Source: Cynocephalus volans
Taxonomy: Eukaryota > Chordata > Mammalia > Dermoptera > Cynocephalidae
DNA: 64,000 nt
Direction of reading: 5' to 3'
Assembly (NCBI RefSeq): GCF_027409185.1
Contig: NC_084467.1
Location: forward strand, 13,568,501 to 13,632,500
Part shown: piece after piece, positions 31,286 to 42,410 of the stretch
How the letters are laid out: the number at the start of each line of letters is the position of its first letter
How positions within the stretch are numbered: the first letter of the stretch is position 1
Translations under genes and position numbers: made by a program
The notes under the pieces: generated by a model
Seen by the model: only the letters and a program-made list of their open reading frames with translations
Database searches by the model: none
Told to the model about the DNA's origin: nothing

Positions 31286-32180
31286 CTCTGACTGGTCTTA
31301 TTTGTGTAAGTTTAAATCATGGAGGGCTTCCTGCAGGAGGAGAGCCCTGGGGCTGGACTTTCTTGGCCTCCCTTCTAGGTTTCCCTAGAGGATCTCAGCC
31401 ACTGGATTGTTCTCCACGCTTGTGGGCCTCACTGCCTCTCCTTGCACCTGTCCCAGGCAGCTGGGCCAAGCTCAGGAGAGATGATGCATAAAGCAAGAGG
31501 ATGCATTTAAGGGCTGTGACGGAGGCATAATGAAGGTCATTAAAGGAGATGGAACACACCCGCTGGAGGTGTCTTCACCGCCAGCTTATAATGGAAAAGC
31601 CATGGGTTTCGAGTAATCTCGTGTTCCCCAGCCATGGATACTGTCTGCAATTGCCACCTCAGTGACTCCTGGTCGCCTGTGGTTGCAACATTTAATGCAG
31701 ACACATTGGATGAAGGAGCCAGGCCAGTTGGGGAGAAGCTGGAGTGACAGCAAACACTGTGGACAGGTGAGGCGGCAACAGCAGGACTTGCAGAGGTCAG
31801 GAAAGGCTCCGAGGACTGGGGGCAAAGCAGAGCTGCTGGGAGCGCCTTCTTTTTGAACGAGTAGGTGGGCTTGCGGGTTGGACACGGTCTGATCACCTCC
31901 CTCAGCAGGCGTCTGTGGCCTTGGCCTCTGGTTGCCTGACCCTGGTGGCTCACCATTCCCTCCTGTCTATTTAAACTCCCAGCCCGCGCTGTATGTGGCT
32001 TTGGCCCCAAGGGGTAGCTGATGGGTGTTGTTGATACTGTAGCAGGTCAAGCCAAATGGAAACCAGTAGGATGTTGGAAGGTAGGAGACCCAAGGTCTGT
32101 TGTGGCAGGAGAGAAGTCTTAAGGGCAACTAGTGTGGCAAGTAGGAGGGTCCCCAAAATATACTCTTCCTCTCACTGTCA
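31286..32180. other. Intergenic sequence with no recognised element
   Basis: Single-copy. 31470-31560 is A/G-rich with several ATGCAT-like and CATTAA words. Confidence 0.35.
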
Positions 32181-32184
32181 TTGA

Positions 32185-32370
32185 CTGAACAATTTCTATG
32201 CCTTGTACACTGTGCTCAGTATGTGCATTATCACATCAAATGCTCCCAACCACCCCATGAGTGAGTGCAATCTTTATCCCCACGTTACAGTGAGGAAACC
32301 AAGGTTCAGAGAGGCTTAGTCACTTTCCCCAGGTCACACAGCTACTCTGTGATGGAGCCAGGTTTCCGAG
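32185..32370 (-). repeat. MIR SINE
   Basis: 'ccccacgttacagtgaggaaaccaaggttcagagaggcttag' and 'ccaggtcacacagctactctgtgatggagcc' match reverse MIR. Confidence 0.9.
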
Positions 32371-33595
32371 GCAAATCTGTCTCATTCCAAAGGCAGATAT
32401 CTGAGCAAGCCAATCCTAGGGGGCAAGTCCAAGAGCAGGCTGGGGTCAAATCCTCCCAGGAAAATGACGATGTGCAGGAGCCAGAGATAGGACGTGGGAC
32501 ACTGGAGTCATTTCCTTAGGCAGGGCTTGCCTGCACCTTCACACCTTCTGCAGACCCAGAGGTGTGCCTCTATGATGGGGTCTCAGCTGGCTTAAAGGTG
32601 CAGCTCTCTGAACTCCAAGGAAGTGCCTCTTCCCGGCTGGGTTCATTCTTTCATCCTACCACCTTGGCCCTGTGCCTTGGAATTGTCCAGACATGACCAG
32701 ATCTGCCAGACCTGCCAGCTCTCGAAGGGGAACTGGGGGAAAATTGGTGATAATCTCAACTACCATCCAGTGGGGGAGCCCACTCTGGGTCAGCCCCACA
32801 AGGGTCTTCACTCTTGGACTTGCCTTCTGGTTCTTCCTCTTAGGCCTTGGTTTTTCCCTCTAGGCTGTACAGCTCCTGCCTTCAGCTCTGGGTTCCCTCA
32901 CCCACCCCTACCCCCTCCCTGCTCAGTGTTGTGCCAGAGTCTGCACCTGCACCCACAGCTCTTCACGCATGTAGAGGGGCCTGGCCCCTGGCCTGAAGGG
33001 GCCATCTGTCCAATTTTATGAGCTCTTTGTTGACAAGAACAGTGATGAAAAGAGTTAAGGCAAGTGTGGTGCACAGGAGGAGGAGGTGGGAGAAAGAGAG
33101 AGAAACAACCCAGCAGGCTGTTCCATCCAAATCTCTGCTCCCCAGGACAGAGTTGCTTGCAGATAAATGGGCGAAATAGCACGAAGGTGTATAATGACAC
33201 AGAGTTATTTCAAAGCGATTATCTGGGATAACAGTAATTATGTCCAAGAACAGAGAAGGTCAAACCGGCTGGTCCCACTGCTCGATTCCAGCGAGACTCT
33301 TGCCAAGAGAATGTTGCTGTGTGTGGGAGGCGTGGAGGGAGGGGCGGGGGGTGGGGAGTGGGAGGAGGAGGAGGTGGAGGAAGGCACAGACAGAGCCTGG
33401 CTCTTGACCAGGGACTCAAGAGGGGCCTGTCCCAGGGTTGGGCTCCTGGAGAAAGCGTAGCTGTCAGTTCCTTGGGTCACCCAGGAAGCCCTGGCTTTGG
33501 TGAGTTCTTGGCCACTGCGTGAGGGTGACTCTTTACCCGTGGTCCTTAGGATGTGCCTCTGAGTGGACATGGGCTGGGATGAGCCCTTCTCTCTT
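32371..33595. other. Intergenic sequence with a GATA-motif patch and a G-rich tract
   Basis: Mostly single-copy. 33161-33232 carries three GATA-type words. 33329-33380 is a G-rich tract (GGAGGGAGGGGCGGGGGG type) able to form a G-quadruplex. Confidence 0.4.
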
Positions 33596-33599
33596 GTCT

Positions 33600-34250
33600 T
33601 TCCCTTTGTTTCCTCTCTCCCTCTGTCCCTCCCTTCTTCTCTTGTCATCTCCATCACTGTGCAACCCACACGCCTACACACGTGCTCATCCATCCAACCA
33701 CCTTACCACCTATCTACCCAGACCCCTTCCATTCTTTCCCTCCCAGCCACCCAGTGTCCCACCCACCCGCTCACCCTCTCATCCGTAACCACCTGTCTAT
33801 CATCTACCTTCCACATTTCAACCTATCCACATATCCCCCACTTCACCCTTCCACATGCCCACATTAACACCATCTGTGCATCCAAGTTCCACCTGCCCAC
33901 GTTTCCACTTTTCTCCCTGTGCACCTGTCACCTTCCACCCTTCACTATCCGCCCTTCCACCTGGTCATCTACCTACCCAATCTCCCTTCCCCACCTCCCT
34001 TCCTTTCCCTCTAGATTCCACCCCTCTGTTCATCCACTTGCTGTGATATCCACTCTTCCATTCATCCACCGTCGCTTTTCCATTTTTACACTCTTGCCTC
34101 CTCCATTGTCTCAGCTGCCCATACTTCCCGTCCACCCTTCCACCTCTCCACCCACCTGCCCTTCCTGTCTCCCACCTCCGTTTGTCCACACTGATCCATC
34201 CTTCCACTGTGTAAGCCTCCAGCCTACTCAGTGCCCTCTGATGAGCCCCA
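33600..34250 (+). repeat. Pyrimidine-rich, degenerate CCA-type low-complexity tract
   Basis: C and T dominate, with many CCATC, CCACC and CCTTCCAC words but no fixed period. It gives the long Pro/Ser/His/Thr-rich open frame at 33563, which is not a gene. It may be an old (CCAT)n-type array or an independent C/T-rich tract. Confidence 0.7.
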
Positions 34251-34389
34251 TAGCTTGCTGCTCCCATGAGTTTGTTCATGCTCTCTGCCATGCCTCTCAT
34301 GTCCTCCTCCTGAACTCTGATTGTTGAAATCTTACCCACTCTTCAAGGTTTATTTTGGGATCTCTATTTCAAGCAAATGTAGCGCATTA

Positions 34390-34620
34390 GAAAATATGGG
34401 AATCTGCAGCCAGAGAGACGAGTGCTATAATTCTGGCTTAGCCGTTCACTGGCTGCATGACCTTGGGAAGGTTTCTTAACCTCCCCAAGTCTCCATGTCC
34501 TCGTATGTAAAAGGAATTAATGATACCTACTTTGTAAAGTAGTCGAAGGGTTAAATAAGATGGCCTATAAAGTGCCCAGCAGCTGGCATGGCACCAGGGG
34601 ATACTCAACAAATCTTAAAC
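34390..34620 (+). repeat. MIR SINE
   Basis: 'cactggctgcatgaccttgggaaggtttcttaacctcc', 'ccatgtcctcgtatgtaaaaggaattaatgatacctac', 'gcatggcaccaggggatactcaac' match MIR. Confidence 0.88.
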
Positions 34621-35900
34621 TCCACTGAGAAGGAAATGCAAAATTGATTAAAGACCCTCCTGTACTCTCAAGGTATATAGATGACATGGCTGGCTGGGGA
34701 CAGATGTGCTACCTGAGGCTGACTTCTCCTGCTTTTTGTTCGGTGCTTTGCGTGGTCTCCACTCTAACCACTGATATATCCCCCAGAGGTATTAAAAGCA
34801 GAGACAAAAGGTGGGCATTGTAGATACCAGGACATGGTTAAATCGACTTCATCTCAGCAAGGGGCCTGGGATGAGACCACGGGCATTATGCCAACTGCTC
34901 ATTAGAGACGAGAGACCTGCTCTGACATGCATAGCAGTGACTCCAGAGGGCTGGGGTTTGATATTTCCAAAGGGAGCTGGATGTTGGTGGGAAAGCCCTT
35001 TAATTGAAACTTGTGGTCATAGAGGCCCCCTGCAGAGATGAATGGGGCAGCTGGACCCCATAGGGAATGTGCCCTGAATCTCCCACCCCCACAGGGAAGC
35101 ATCCCCAGAGAAGCTCAGAGAGTCCAAAGCCGGCGCCGTCTTCTGAAGTGAGATGTCCTTTTCGAGTGAACATGGTTTTCTCCCAGTTATTCACTGGCCT
35201 AATGGAGAACCGACAAACCATGTTCTTTGATATGTGACCACATCCTCTGTTGTAAACCAGCCATCATATGCTGGTACATGTTTAACAACAATCTCTCTGG
35301 GACATTAATAAAAACAGGACCTGGTTTGGAACGTTTGCCAATTTCCACGGTTCGAATACTTCCACTAGAGCTGATTTCGAGCTACCGATGTGACATCATG
35401 GAACACAGAGTTGGGAAGAGATCCTCGGCAGGAGACCAGCACAGAGTTTTTTCATCATGCAGATACGATAGATGTAAATAACCTCAAGAGCATAGATAGT
35501 AGCAAAATAATTAAAAAGTGATTAATTTTTAGTATTTATTATCTTTGTTTTTAATATAATTGGTTTAATGGTAAGTTTACATAATTTGATTTTTAACAAT
35601 GGCTGTGTTTAACAACTGGCTCGCACAGTTCCTGAAAACGTAACAACTGGTTCACACGAGCCATCGCAAGCCGGCGCCAGCACATCACTTATCTTAGTTC
35701 AATTGAATTTATTTTTCTCCTGCACTCTCAACTTCAGAGGTATGGGGAGAGCCTCATGTAGAAGTATGAGCTGAAGAAATGGATAAAACCACCCTGGCTT
35801 AGAACTTTTGCTGGGGTATTCTCCAAGGTGAGTGATCTGCAGGTCTGACCTGGTGCCATGCTTCCTGAAGAACAGATGGGAAAATGTGATTTTCTGCATC
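34621..35900. other. Intergenic single-copy sequence with unexplained short repeats
   Basis: The 35480-35590 part is AT-rich ('aataattaaaaagtgattaatttttagtatttattatc'). Two near copies of GTTTAACAACTGGCTCGCAC and GTAACAACTGGTTCACACG lie at 35588 and 35638; a similar GTTTAACAAC is at 35280. No family is assigned. Confidence 0.4.
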
Positions 35901-35904
35901 ATTC

Positions 35905-36030
35905 ACTTGACAGGCAGCTGGTGGAATGGGCTTTGGCCCTTCTGATCTAGGTTCAAATTCGGATTTTACCATTTGGTAGTGATGTGACCTTGGGCAAATG
36001 ACTCAACCTCTCTGAGCCTTTTGAGTAAAT
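35905..36030 (+). repeat. MIR SINE fragment
   Basis: 'gttcaaattcggattttaccatttggtagtgatgtgaccttgggcaaatgactcaacctctctgagcc' follows MIR. Confidence 0.9.
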
Positions 36031-36039
36031 TAAATAACT

Positions 36040-36235
36040 TATTAATTCAATAAAAATTTATTGAGCACCTGCTATATGCCAGGCACTAGAAATAGAACAG
36101 TCAAAAAAAAAAAAAGTCCCTCTTTGCATATAGCTTATATTCTTACTGGACAAAGTATTAAATTGTCTGCTTTTTATATAGTAGGTGCTTTTTAATGGTG
36201 ACTGTTTGTTGTCTTGATATTATTGTCATTATTTA
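36040..36235 (-). repeat. L2 LINE 3' fragment with A run
   Basis: 'attcaataaaaatttattgagcacctgctatatgccaggcac' is the reverse L2 terminus. A run of 13 A bases follows, and the 36160-36235 part is a mixed L2/MIR scrap. Confidence 0.8.
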
Positions 36236-36239
36236 GAAA

Positions 36240-36635
36240 TTATTTTTTCCACCCATGGATGTTGGATGGGGTGACATTGGATAGGGTGACGGTGGATGGG
36301 ATTCTGGTCTTTTTCAAGACAAGGACATATTGCTACCAAAAGCACCATATTCTCTTTCATAGGGTTTGGTACTTGTAACTTTTAAAAATAGAAATTGACT
36401 CCCTGCCCTGGTATGGTATATCTTACCTGGATTTCGCATTATCTGTTTGCTAATAATTCATCCATCCATCCACCCACCCACCTGGGAGGAATATATCTCC
36501 ATTTCAATGTTTCTTTCAATTAGTATAATTCTTGGCCTCTCTCTATTCTGTCCCAGGGTAGGTGAAGTGATTTATCTCGCTTGGAGCTTGCCGTCCATAG
36601 GGTGCAGGCATTATTCCCTGATCTTTCATGACCTC
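36240..36635. other. Intergenic sequence with a short CCA-rich run
   Basis: A degenerate 15-16-bp repeat of TTGGATGGGGTGACA type spans 36262-36300. A short CCAT/CACC run is at 36458-36482. Confidence 0.4.
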
Positions 36636-36948
36636 CACTGTCCAATATAATAATCACTCACCACGTGTGTCTATTAGTATTTGAAATGTGGCTATTTTGA
36701 ATTGAGATGTGCTGTTAGTGTAAAACACTCTGAAATTTAAAGACTAGTGTATATATATATAAAAGAATGTGAACTATCTCCTTAATAATTTTTTATATTG
36801 ATTAGGTGTTAAAATGATGTCTTAGAGATGTCGGGTTAAACAAACTATATTCTTAAACTCAGTTTCACCCGTTTCTTTTTTTTTAATGTGGCTACTTGAA
36901 TATTTAAAGCTATGTATGTGGCCTGCATTATATTTCTATTGGACAGTG
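36636..36948. mobile_element. hAT-type DNA transposon with clear inverted ends
   Basis: The left end CACTGTCCAATATAATA and the right end, whose reverse complement is CACTGTCCAATAGAAATA, share a perfect 12-bp start. 'tgtggctattttgaattgagatgtgctg' and 'aatgtggctacttgaatattt' are internal words of a known mammalian hAT family that I do not name. Confidence 0.8.
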
Positions 36949-37371
36949 CTGGTCTAGACATGAGCTTTGTTCCTGTGGGGGGCTGGGCGCTGTGTAGCCT
37001 TCCTCACCCAGAGCTGTCTGTGACAAGCTGGGTTGGTCTGCCTAATTCTGGGGTTCATTGAACAGGCTCACTTGGCTTTCACATGAAGCTATGTCTTGTT
37101 CTCCAAATTAGCCTTTAGGTACACCAAAGGTGACCTGTTGGTTTCCATCTACTACTCCTTTGTCTTATTTCCCAATGTGTTCAGAACTTGGGAGGAGAAG
37201 AGGAGAAATATTTCTGAGTCTCTTTAGGGACCCCCTGCCATTCATCCAAATAGTTGGCACCAAATGCTTTGTGCCTTGCTCCGTGTTGAACATCAAACAC
37301 ACAATTCAGCAGGATGTCCGACCTCAAAATGGAACTGAAACTTAACATGGCTCTCAAGCTGGAAACATTCA

Positions 37372-37374
<3 letters not shown>
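36949..37374. other. Intergenic sequence with no recognised element
   Basis: Single-copy; no coding or repeat match. Confidence 0.35.

Positions 37375-37421
<47 letters not shown>
37375..37421 (+). repeat. (CA)n microsatellite, about 23 units
   Basis: An uninterrupted CA dinucleotide run. Confidence 0.99.
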
Positions 37422-37525
37422 AAATTTTGCTTATGAGTTTAGGGAGGTACCTGGATTTCTGGAATAATAGCCATCAACCTTCTAAGGGTCCTAAGAACCC
37501 CTACTTAAAAACTGCTTGTTTAGAG

Positions 37526-37755
37526 CAGGGTTTTTCAGCATCAGCACCAGCACTATTCACATTTTGGGCTGGATACTTCTCTGTAATGGGGCGTGCCCTG
37601 TACATTGCAGGATATTTAGCAGCATCCCTGGCTTTGACCCCCTAGGTGTCAGTAGAATGTCCCGCCTACCCCTCCCCAGTTATGACAACCAAAAGTGTCC
37701 CCAGACATTGCCAAATGTCTCCTGAGAGTAAAATTACCCCATTTGAGAACCCCTG
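37526..37755 (-). mobile_element. MER20 hAT-Charlie element
   Basis: 'gtgtccccagacattgccaaatgtctcctgag' and 'ttgcaggatatttagcagcatccctggc' are the reverse of MER20. The flanking octamers GTTTAGAG and AGTTGGAG match at 5 of 8 positions. Confidence 0.92.
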
Positions 37756-37759
37756 AGTT

Positions 37760-38425
37760 GGAGGGAGCTGTATCTGGCTAGATTCAGACACCAACATGAT
37801 GAGAGGGCTTCTCCTACTTCTGATTAGACTGTGGGCGCGTGAGTACTAAGGCCACATCTTATCCATCCCTGGATGCCCCGTGCCTGGTCCCCCCTGCTCT
37901 GCAAGGTGCTGGATGCATGACAGTTTTATTGAATGAAGACTGCAGGTAAGCACTGAGGCCCCCTCATTTTCCCCTTTCCCACTGGCATGTGAAATTCATT
38001 CTAGTACCCAGTCCTAAATTTCCTATTTGGCCCTGGGGGATGTGCCATCTTTAATTGTTTTAAACTCAGATGCTGCTGAGACATCTCCTCACTTCCCGAC
38101 TAGAAATCACTGCTTCTGAGCAAGCAAGAAAAAAATATCTCTTAAAAGCCTCAAGCCAGATGTTTCTGGAGGCCCTGCTGGCCTCTGCCGCCCACTCCTG
38201 CTCCCGCTGCTGACAACTATGAATTGGACTGACACGTGTGGTCCCTCAGACATCCCACCCATGCCCTGTGGGTTACTTCTCCTGGCCTCATGAGTGGCTC
38301 TGCTGCCTCAGTGCAGACTCAAGATCAGACTTGCAGGGCCTCCAGAGAGATCCTCCTAGGGTCCACTGGGTCCTGAAACCCTGGCTGACTCTGGAGCTGC
38401 GAGAGAAACAAAGAGAAATCAGGCA
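37760..38425. other. Intergenic sequence with a L2 3' scrap at about 37845-37940
   Basis: 'cacatcttatccatccctggatgccccgtgcctgg' and 'gacagttttattgaatgaag' form a short L2 end. The rest is not assignable. Confidence 0.4.
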
Positions 38426-38429
38426 ATGA

Positions 38430-38570
38430 ACAAGCAGGGGCGTCGGTGTCAGACAGAGCTGGTTCAGATCCCAGGCCTCACACTTCTATCCGCTGTGTGA
38501 TCATCTGCACATGGCTTTCCCTCTCTGAACCTCATTTCTTATTTGGAAAGTGGAGATGTAGGCTGATTAT
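38430..38570 (+). repeat. Diverged MIR SINE
   Basis: 'tcagacagagctggttcagatcccagg' and 'tctgaacctcatttcttatttgg' match MIR. Confidence 0.75.
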
Positions 38571-38812
38571 CTCTAAGTACCTTCCTGCATTGACATGTGA
38601 GGCTTATTTCAAGTCCACAGGGTTGACATTGGCTCTTGCTTTGCTTTGTCCAGGCGAATTTATTTTCCATTGTATGGGCATTGGGACAAAAAGAATTCCA
38701 GTTCAGCCCTAAAGTCTGTATTTTAAGGTTTTCACTCCAGGCTTCTTCTGTCTCCTGTGCCCTCTCAGTTTTAATTTCTAGGCTCAGCAAATACTGGAGA
38801 GATGGCATTATG
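38571..38812. other. Intergenic sequence with no recognised element
   Basis: Single-copy sequence. Confidence 0.3.
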
Positions 38813-38814
38813 CA

Positions 38815-39015
38815 ACTGAGTATCTTACTGCATCCTCATTTTGCCTCTCTATGCCTCAGGTTCCCCATCTGCACAATGGACATAATAAATAGGGTGGTAG
38901 TAATCATTATTACTTCCTTTTTTGTAGATGAGCACGCAGAAGCATAGAGAGGCAACATGCCTTGCTGCAGGTTACAAACAGCAAGTGCAAGAGCTGGGAT
39001 TCAAACCCAGGTAGG
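38815..39015. repeat. Head-to-head pair of MIR fragments
   Basis: 38815-38903 is + ('gcctctctatgcctcaggttccccatctgcacaatggac'). 38905-39015 is - ('gagcacgcagaagcatagagaggcaacatgccttgctgcagg', 'gagctgggattcaaacccagg'). They face each other and could pair as an inverted repeat. Confidence 0.75.
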
Positions 39016-39199
39016 CTAAGCAAGACCCGGGTCCTTACCCATTTGGGGATGTGGTCCTCCAAGTCAGAGAGCCTCTGTGGAAAGCTGGCTTGTGAGTTTG
39101 CATGGAGGGTGCACATGCGTGCAGGGCTATGGGTGGCTCCACAGCAGGAGCGTGCCGGTGTGCACCTGTCCGAGGATGCTTGAGGGTCCGCGTATCCAT

Positions 39200-39690
39200 G
39201 CTTGCATTCACTCCGCACCTAGGCTGTGTCAGCACCACGTGGGAACAGAAGCACTGCCCTGTGGTGCTCGCCATCCAGCAGCAGGAGTCAGATTATAATC
39301 ACAGTAATTTGTGCCTCAGAGAGTCCGTGAGAAGGGGGAGGGGCAGTGTGGAGGAGAACAAATGCACCTTTCCCTTTTTCCTCACCGGGGAAGGGCAATC
39401 CCGAGTGAGGAAAAGGGAAAAGCAATTTTAAGAGGCCTCGCCAAGAGGGTAATAATTTAGCAAAGATGTGAAGGAGGTGAAGGGGTCGGCTCTGTGGCTA
39501 TTTGGGAGAAGAGTGTTCCAGGTGGATGGAACAGCCAGTGCAAAGGCCCTGAGGCAGGCATGTGCCTGGCATGTTGAGAGAACAGCAAGGAGCTCAGTGG
39601 GGCTGGAGCAGAACGAGCACGTGATTGTGCAGGGCTCTGTGGGTCAGGGTCAGGACCTGGACCTTGACTCTGAGCGAGATGGGAGCTGCT
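39200..39690 (-). repeat. L2 LINE fragment
   Basis: 'agagtgttccaggtggatggaacagccagtgcaaaggccctgaggcaggcatgtgcc' in pieces is reverse L2. The left part is less clear. Confidence 0.8.
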
Positions 39691-39694
39691 GAGG

Positions 39695-40395
39695 GTTCCA
39701 AGTGGATTGCCCATCCAGGGTGCCTATCTAGAATTCAAGGAGCTCTAGCACTCCTTACCAACCTCCTGTGAAGCGGTCCAGTCCAGGGGTCCCATGGGGG
39801 CCCTGTGGCCTCCTCTCCAGGAGGTCCTAGAAACATCTGGAACCCAGCACTCAAGCCCCAGGCTCTGCTCCCTGGGCCTGGCTGCCCATCTTGAACGCCC
39901 TGGACCCACCAGCTCCTCGCGTCTGAGTTCCTCCTCTCCTCCCCACCAGCCTGGAGCTTTTCATCTCAGGCTTTGTCCCCTTGGGCAATTATTTATTATT
40001 TCCTTCTCCAAAGTGTTTCTGAGACATGGCTCTTATGAAAGATGCTACACTGAATAAAGTGGGACGGCATCATAATTCACCTTGGCTTCAGCTGAAATAT
40101 TTGAACGACAACACATTACTGTCCAATTTTGCTGCTGTCTGCTTTGAGGGAGAGGCAGGAACCCCCGCTCGGGGTGCTCTGAGCTCTTTGCAGAATTGAA
40201 TGAAATGGGCCTGGCAGCCGTGGGGCTGAATGGGGCGCTGCAGGGAGCCATGGGTGGGGGATGGTCACTCAGCAAGGCTAAGACGGTCCTCTGCCCTGCT
40301 GCCCTGCCTCCCCCATCAGATTGGGAAGCCCTGCAGAACAGAGATCTCCCTCTTCCTCCTTCCTTGGTATCTCTCATGTGCCTGATTCGGGATGC
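39695..40395. other. Intergenic single-copy sequence, AT-rich patch at 39995-40140
   Basis: The patch has 'aattatttattatttcc' and 'gctgaaatatttgaacgacaacac' and no repeat match. Its flanks are GC-rich. Confidence 0.4.
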
Positions 40396-40399
40396 AAAG

Positions 40400-40580
40400 T
40401 GAGGGGTGGTGGAAGAAGGCAGCTCTGGAGTCAGTCTGGCCCGGGTGAAGTCCCAGCCTTGCCTCTTGCTAGTTGCGTAATCTCAGAACAGACCCTTGGG
40501 CCTCAGTCTCTGTGCCTCTATAATGAAGATACAGATATCTATGCAAAATTGGCTGTTTCATGGATCATCACGAGATAATA
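40400..40580 (+). repeat. Diverged MIR SINE
   Basis: 'ggcagctctggagtcagtctggcccgggtgaagtcccagccttgcctcttgctagttgcg' in pieces is the MIR head. Confidence 0.8.
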
Positions 40581-40582
40581 TG

Positions 40583-40955
40583 TGTAGTTATCTATGGCTG
40601 CATAGCAAATGAACTCAAAATGAGCAGTTTAAAACAATAAGCATATATTGTTTCACACCTTTTCTGAGGGCGGGGTTCTAGGAGCAGCTTAGCTGTGTGA
40701 TTCTGGCTCAGGGTCTCTCAGGCAGTTTCCTCCAGTCGAGATGGCAGTGGGGCCTAGAGTCACCCGAAGGCTTGACATGGCTTGGAGGATCTTCTAAGGT
40801 GGCGCACCTGAATGGCAGATCCAAGAGGCCTCATTTCCTCCCTGGTTGTTGTGGAGGCGTCACTGCCTTATGACATGGGCCTCTCCAAAGGGCTGCTCAT
40901 GACAGCAGAGAGCAACAAAGGGACCGGCAAGTGAGCCAGATGACAGCCACGATGT
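40583..40955. mobile_element. LTR-like repeat, family not assigned (copy 1)
   Basis: 'gtgtagttatctatggctgcatagcaaatgaactc', 'gttctaggagcagcttagctgtgtgattctggctcagggtctctc', 'catgggcctctccaaagggctgc' belong to a widespread mammalian LTR-like family. A second copy is at 44056-44380. The L1 cuts it on the right. Confidence 0.7.
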
Positions 40956-40959
40956 CTTT

Positions 40960-42263
40960 TCCCCCCAGTGGTTTTCACACATTTACAGACTGGTGCAGCC
41001 ATCACCACAATCCAGTTTTAGAACATATCCATCATCTCCAAAAGTTCCCTTGTGCCTATTTACAGTTAATCCCGTCCCCACCCTAAGCCCTAGTCAATTA
41101 CAATTCTGCTTTCTGTCTGTATAAGCTTGCCTTTCCAGTCTCTTCATTTAAACGGAATCATAGAATATGTAGTGTTTTCCATATAGACTCTTTTACTTAG
41201 CAAGATGTTTTTGAGGTTCACCTGTGTTGTCACATGGATCAGAGTTCATCCCTTTTGATGGGTGAGCAGCATTTCATCATATGGCTACCACATTTTGTTC
41301 ATTCATTTTCTGATAGACATTTCAATTGTTGTAGTTTTTGCTCATGATGAATAATGCAGTTGTGAATATTCACATGCAAGTCTCTGTGTGCTCGTGTGTC
41401 TCCATTTCTCTTGGGTAGAGTCCTAGGAGTGGACTTGCTGGGTCTTGATAAATGTATGTTTACCTTTTATGAGAAACTGCCAAAGTGTTTTCCAAGGCAC
41501 CAGCAATGCACAAGGGTTCCGGTTCCTCTGCGTCCTCAGCACTTGCTAGTAACTTTGTGATTAGAGCCATTCCAGCAGATGTGTGGTGGTGTCTCACTGT
41601 GGCTTTCATTTGCATATCCCCAAGGATTAATTGTGTTGAGTATTTTCTCGTGTGCTTGTTAGCCATTCATATATCTTTTTTGATGAAGCATCTATTTTTT
41701 TGTTTGTTTGATGAATTTTCTATTCAAATACTTTGCCTATTGGGTTCTTTGTCTTATTACTAAGTTATAAAAGTTCTTCATATAGTCTGGATACAAGCTT
41801 ATTATCAGATATGTGATTTGCACATTTTTTTCTCCTAGTCTGTGGCTTGTGTTTTTTTCTCTCAATGGTGTCTTCGAAAGTGTGAAAGTTTTCAATTGTG
41901 ATGAAGTCCAACTTACCAATTTTTTTTTACATTCATCATGCTGTGGCTGTTGTATATAAGAACTGTTTGTACTACCTAAGGTTATGAAGATTTTTTTCCT
42001 ATATTTTCTTTTGAAAGATTTATAGTTTAGTTCTAACTTTAAGGTCTGTGATCCATTTTGAGTTAATTTTTGCATATGGGGTCGGGTAAGTCTAAATGGA
42101 TTCTTTTATATGTGAATATCCAATTGACCTAGCACCAGCTGTTGAAAGATTATTGTTTCTCCAGTGGAATGTTCTAGGACCTTTGTTGAAAATCAGTTGA
42201 CCATAAAAGTAGGAATTTATTTCTGAACTCTTAATTCCATTGTCGGTCTATATGCCTGTTCTT
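40960..42263 (-). mobile_element. Old L1 fragment, antisense: 3'UTR and end of ORF2
   Basis: Reading on + gives the reverse of L1: 'gaataatgcagttgtgaatattcac', 'agagtcctaggagtggacttgctgggtc', 'gaaactgccaaagtgttttcc', 'gatccattttgagttaatttttgcatatgg', 'tcagttgaccataaaagtagg'. About 1.3 kb is continuous. The ORF2 part is broken by stops and frameshifts, so it is not active. Confidence 0.95.
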
Positions 42264-42265
42264 GG

Positions 42266-42410
42266 GTGCTCATAACACAGTAACTCATAACAACCCTAAG
42301 AGGTGGGCAGAATTATTGTCTGTTTCATAGGAGAGAAAGCCAAGACACAGAGGGATGAAGTCACTTCAGAACACCCATCTGGGATTGGAAAACAGATCTG
42401 CCTGTTCCAA
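42266..42410 (-). repeat. MIR SINE
   Basis: 'aactcataacaaccctaagaggtgggcagaattattgtctg' and 'agaaagccaagacacagaggg' match reverse MIR. Confidence 0.8.

Noticed and set aside
33563..34327. 254-residue Pro/Thr/Ser/His-rich open frame
   Set aside because: It follows a C/T-rich low-complexity tract; no domain, no splice sites in context.
36262..36300. Short tandem repeat of TTGGATGGGGTGACA type as a minisatellite
   Set aside because: Only about 2.5 imperfect units; too short to claim more than chance duplication.
39080..39200. CpG island or promoter
   Set aside because: A few CpG dinucleotides only; the density is far from that of an island.
40960..42263. Active L1 retrotransposon
   Set aside because: Only the 3' part is present, and it is full of stops and substitutions.
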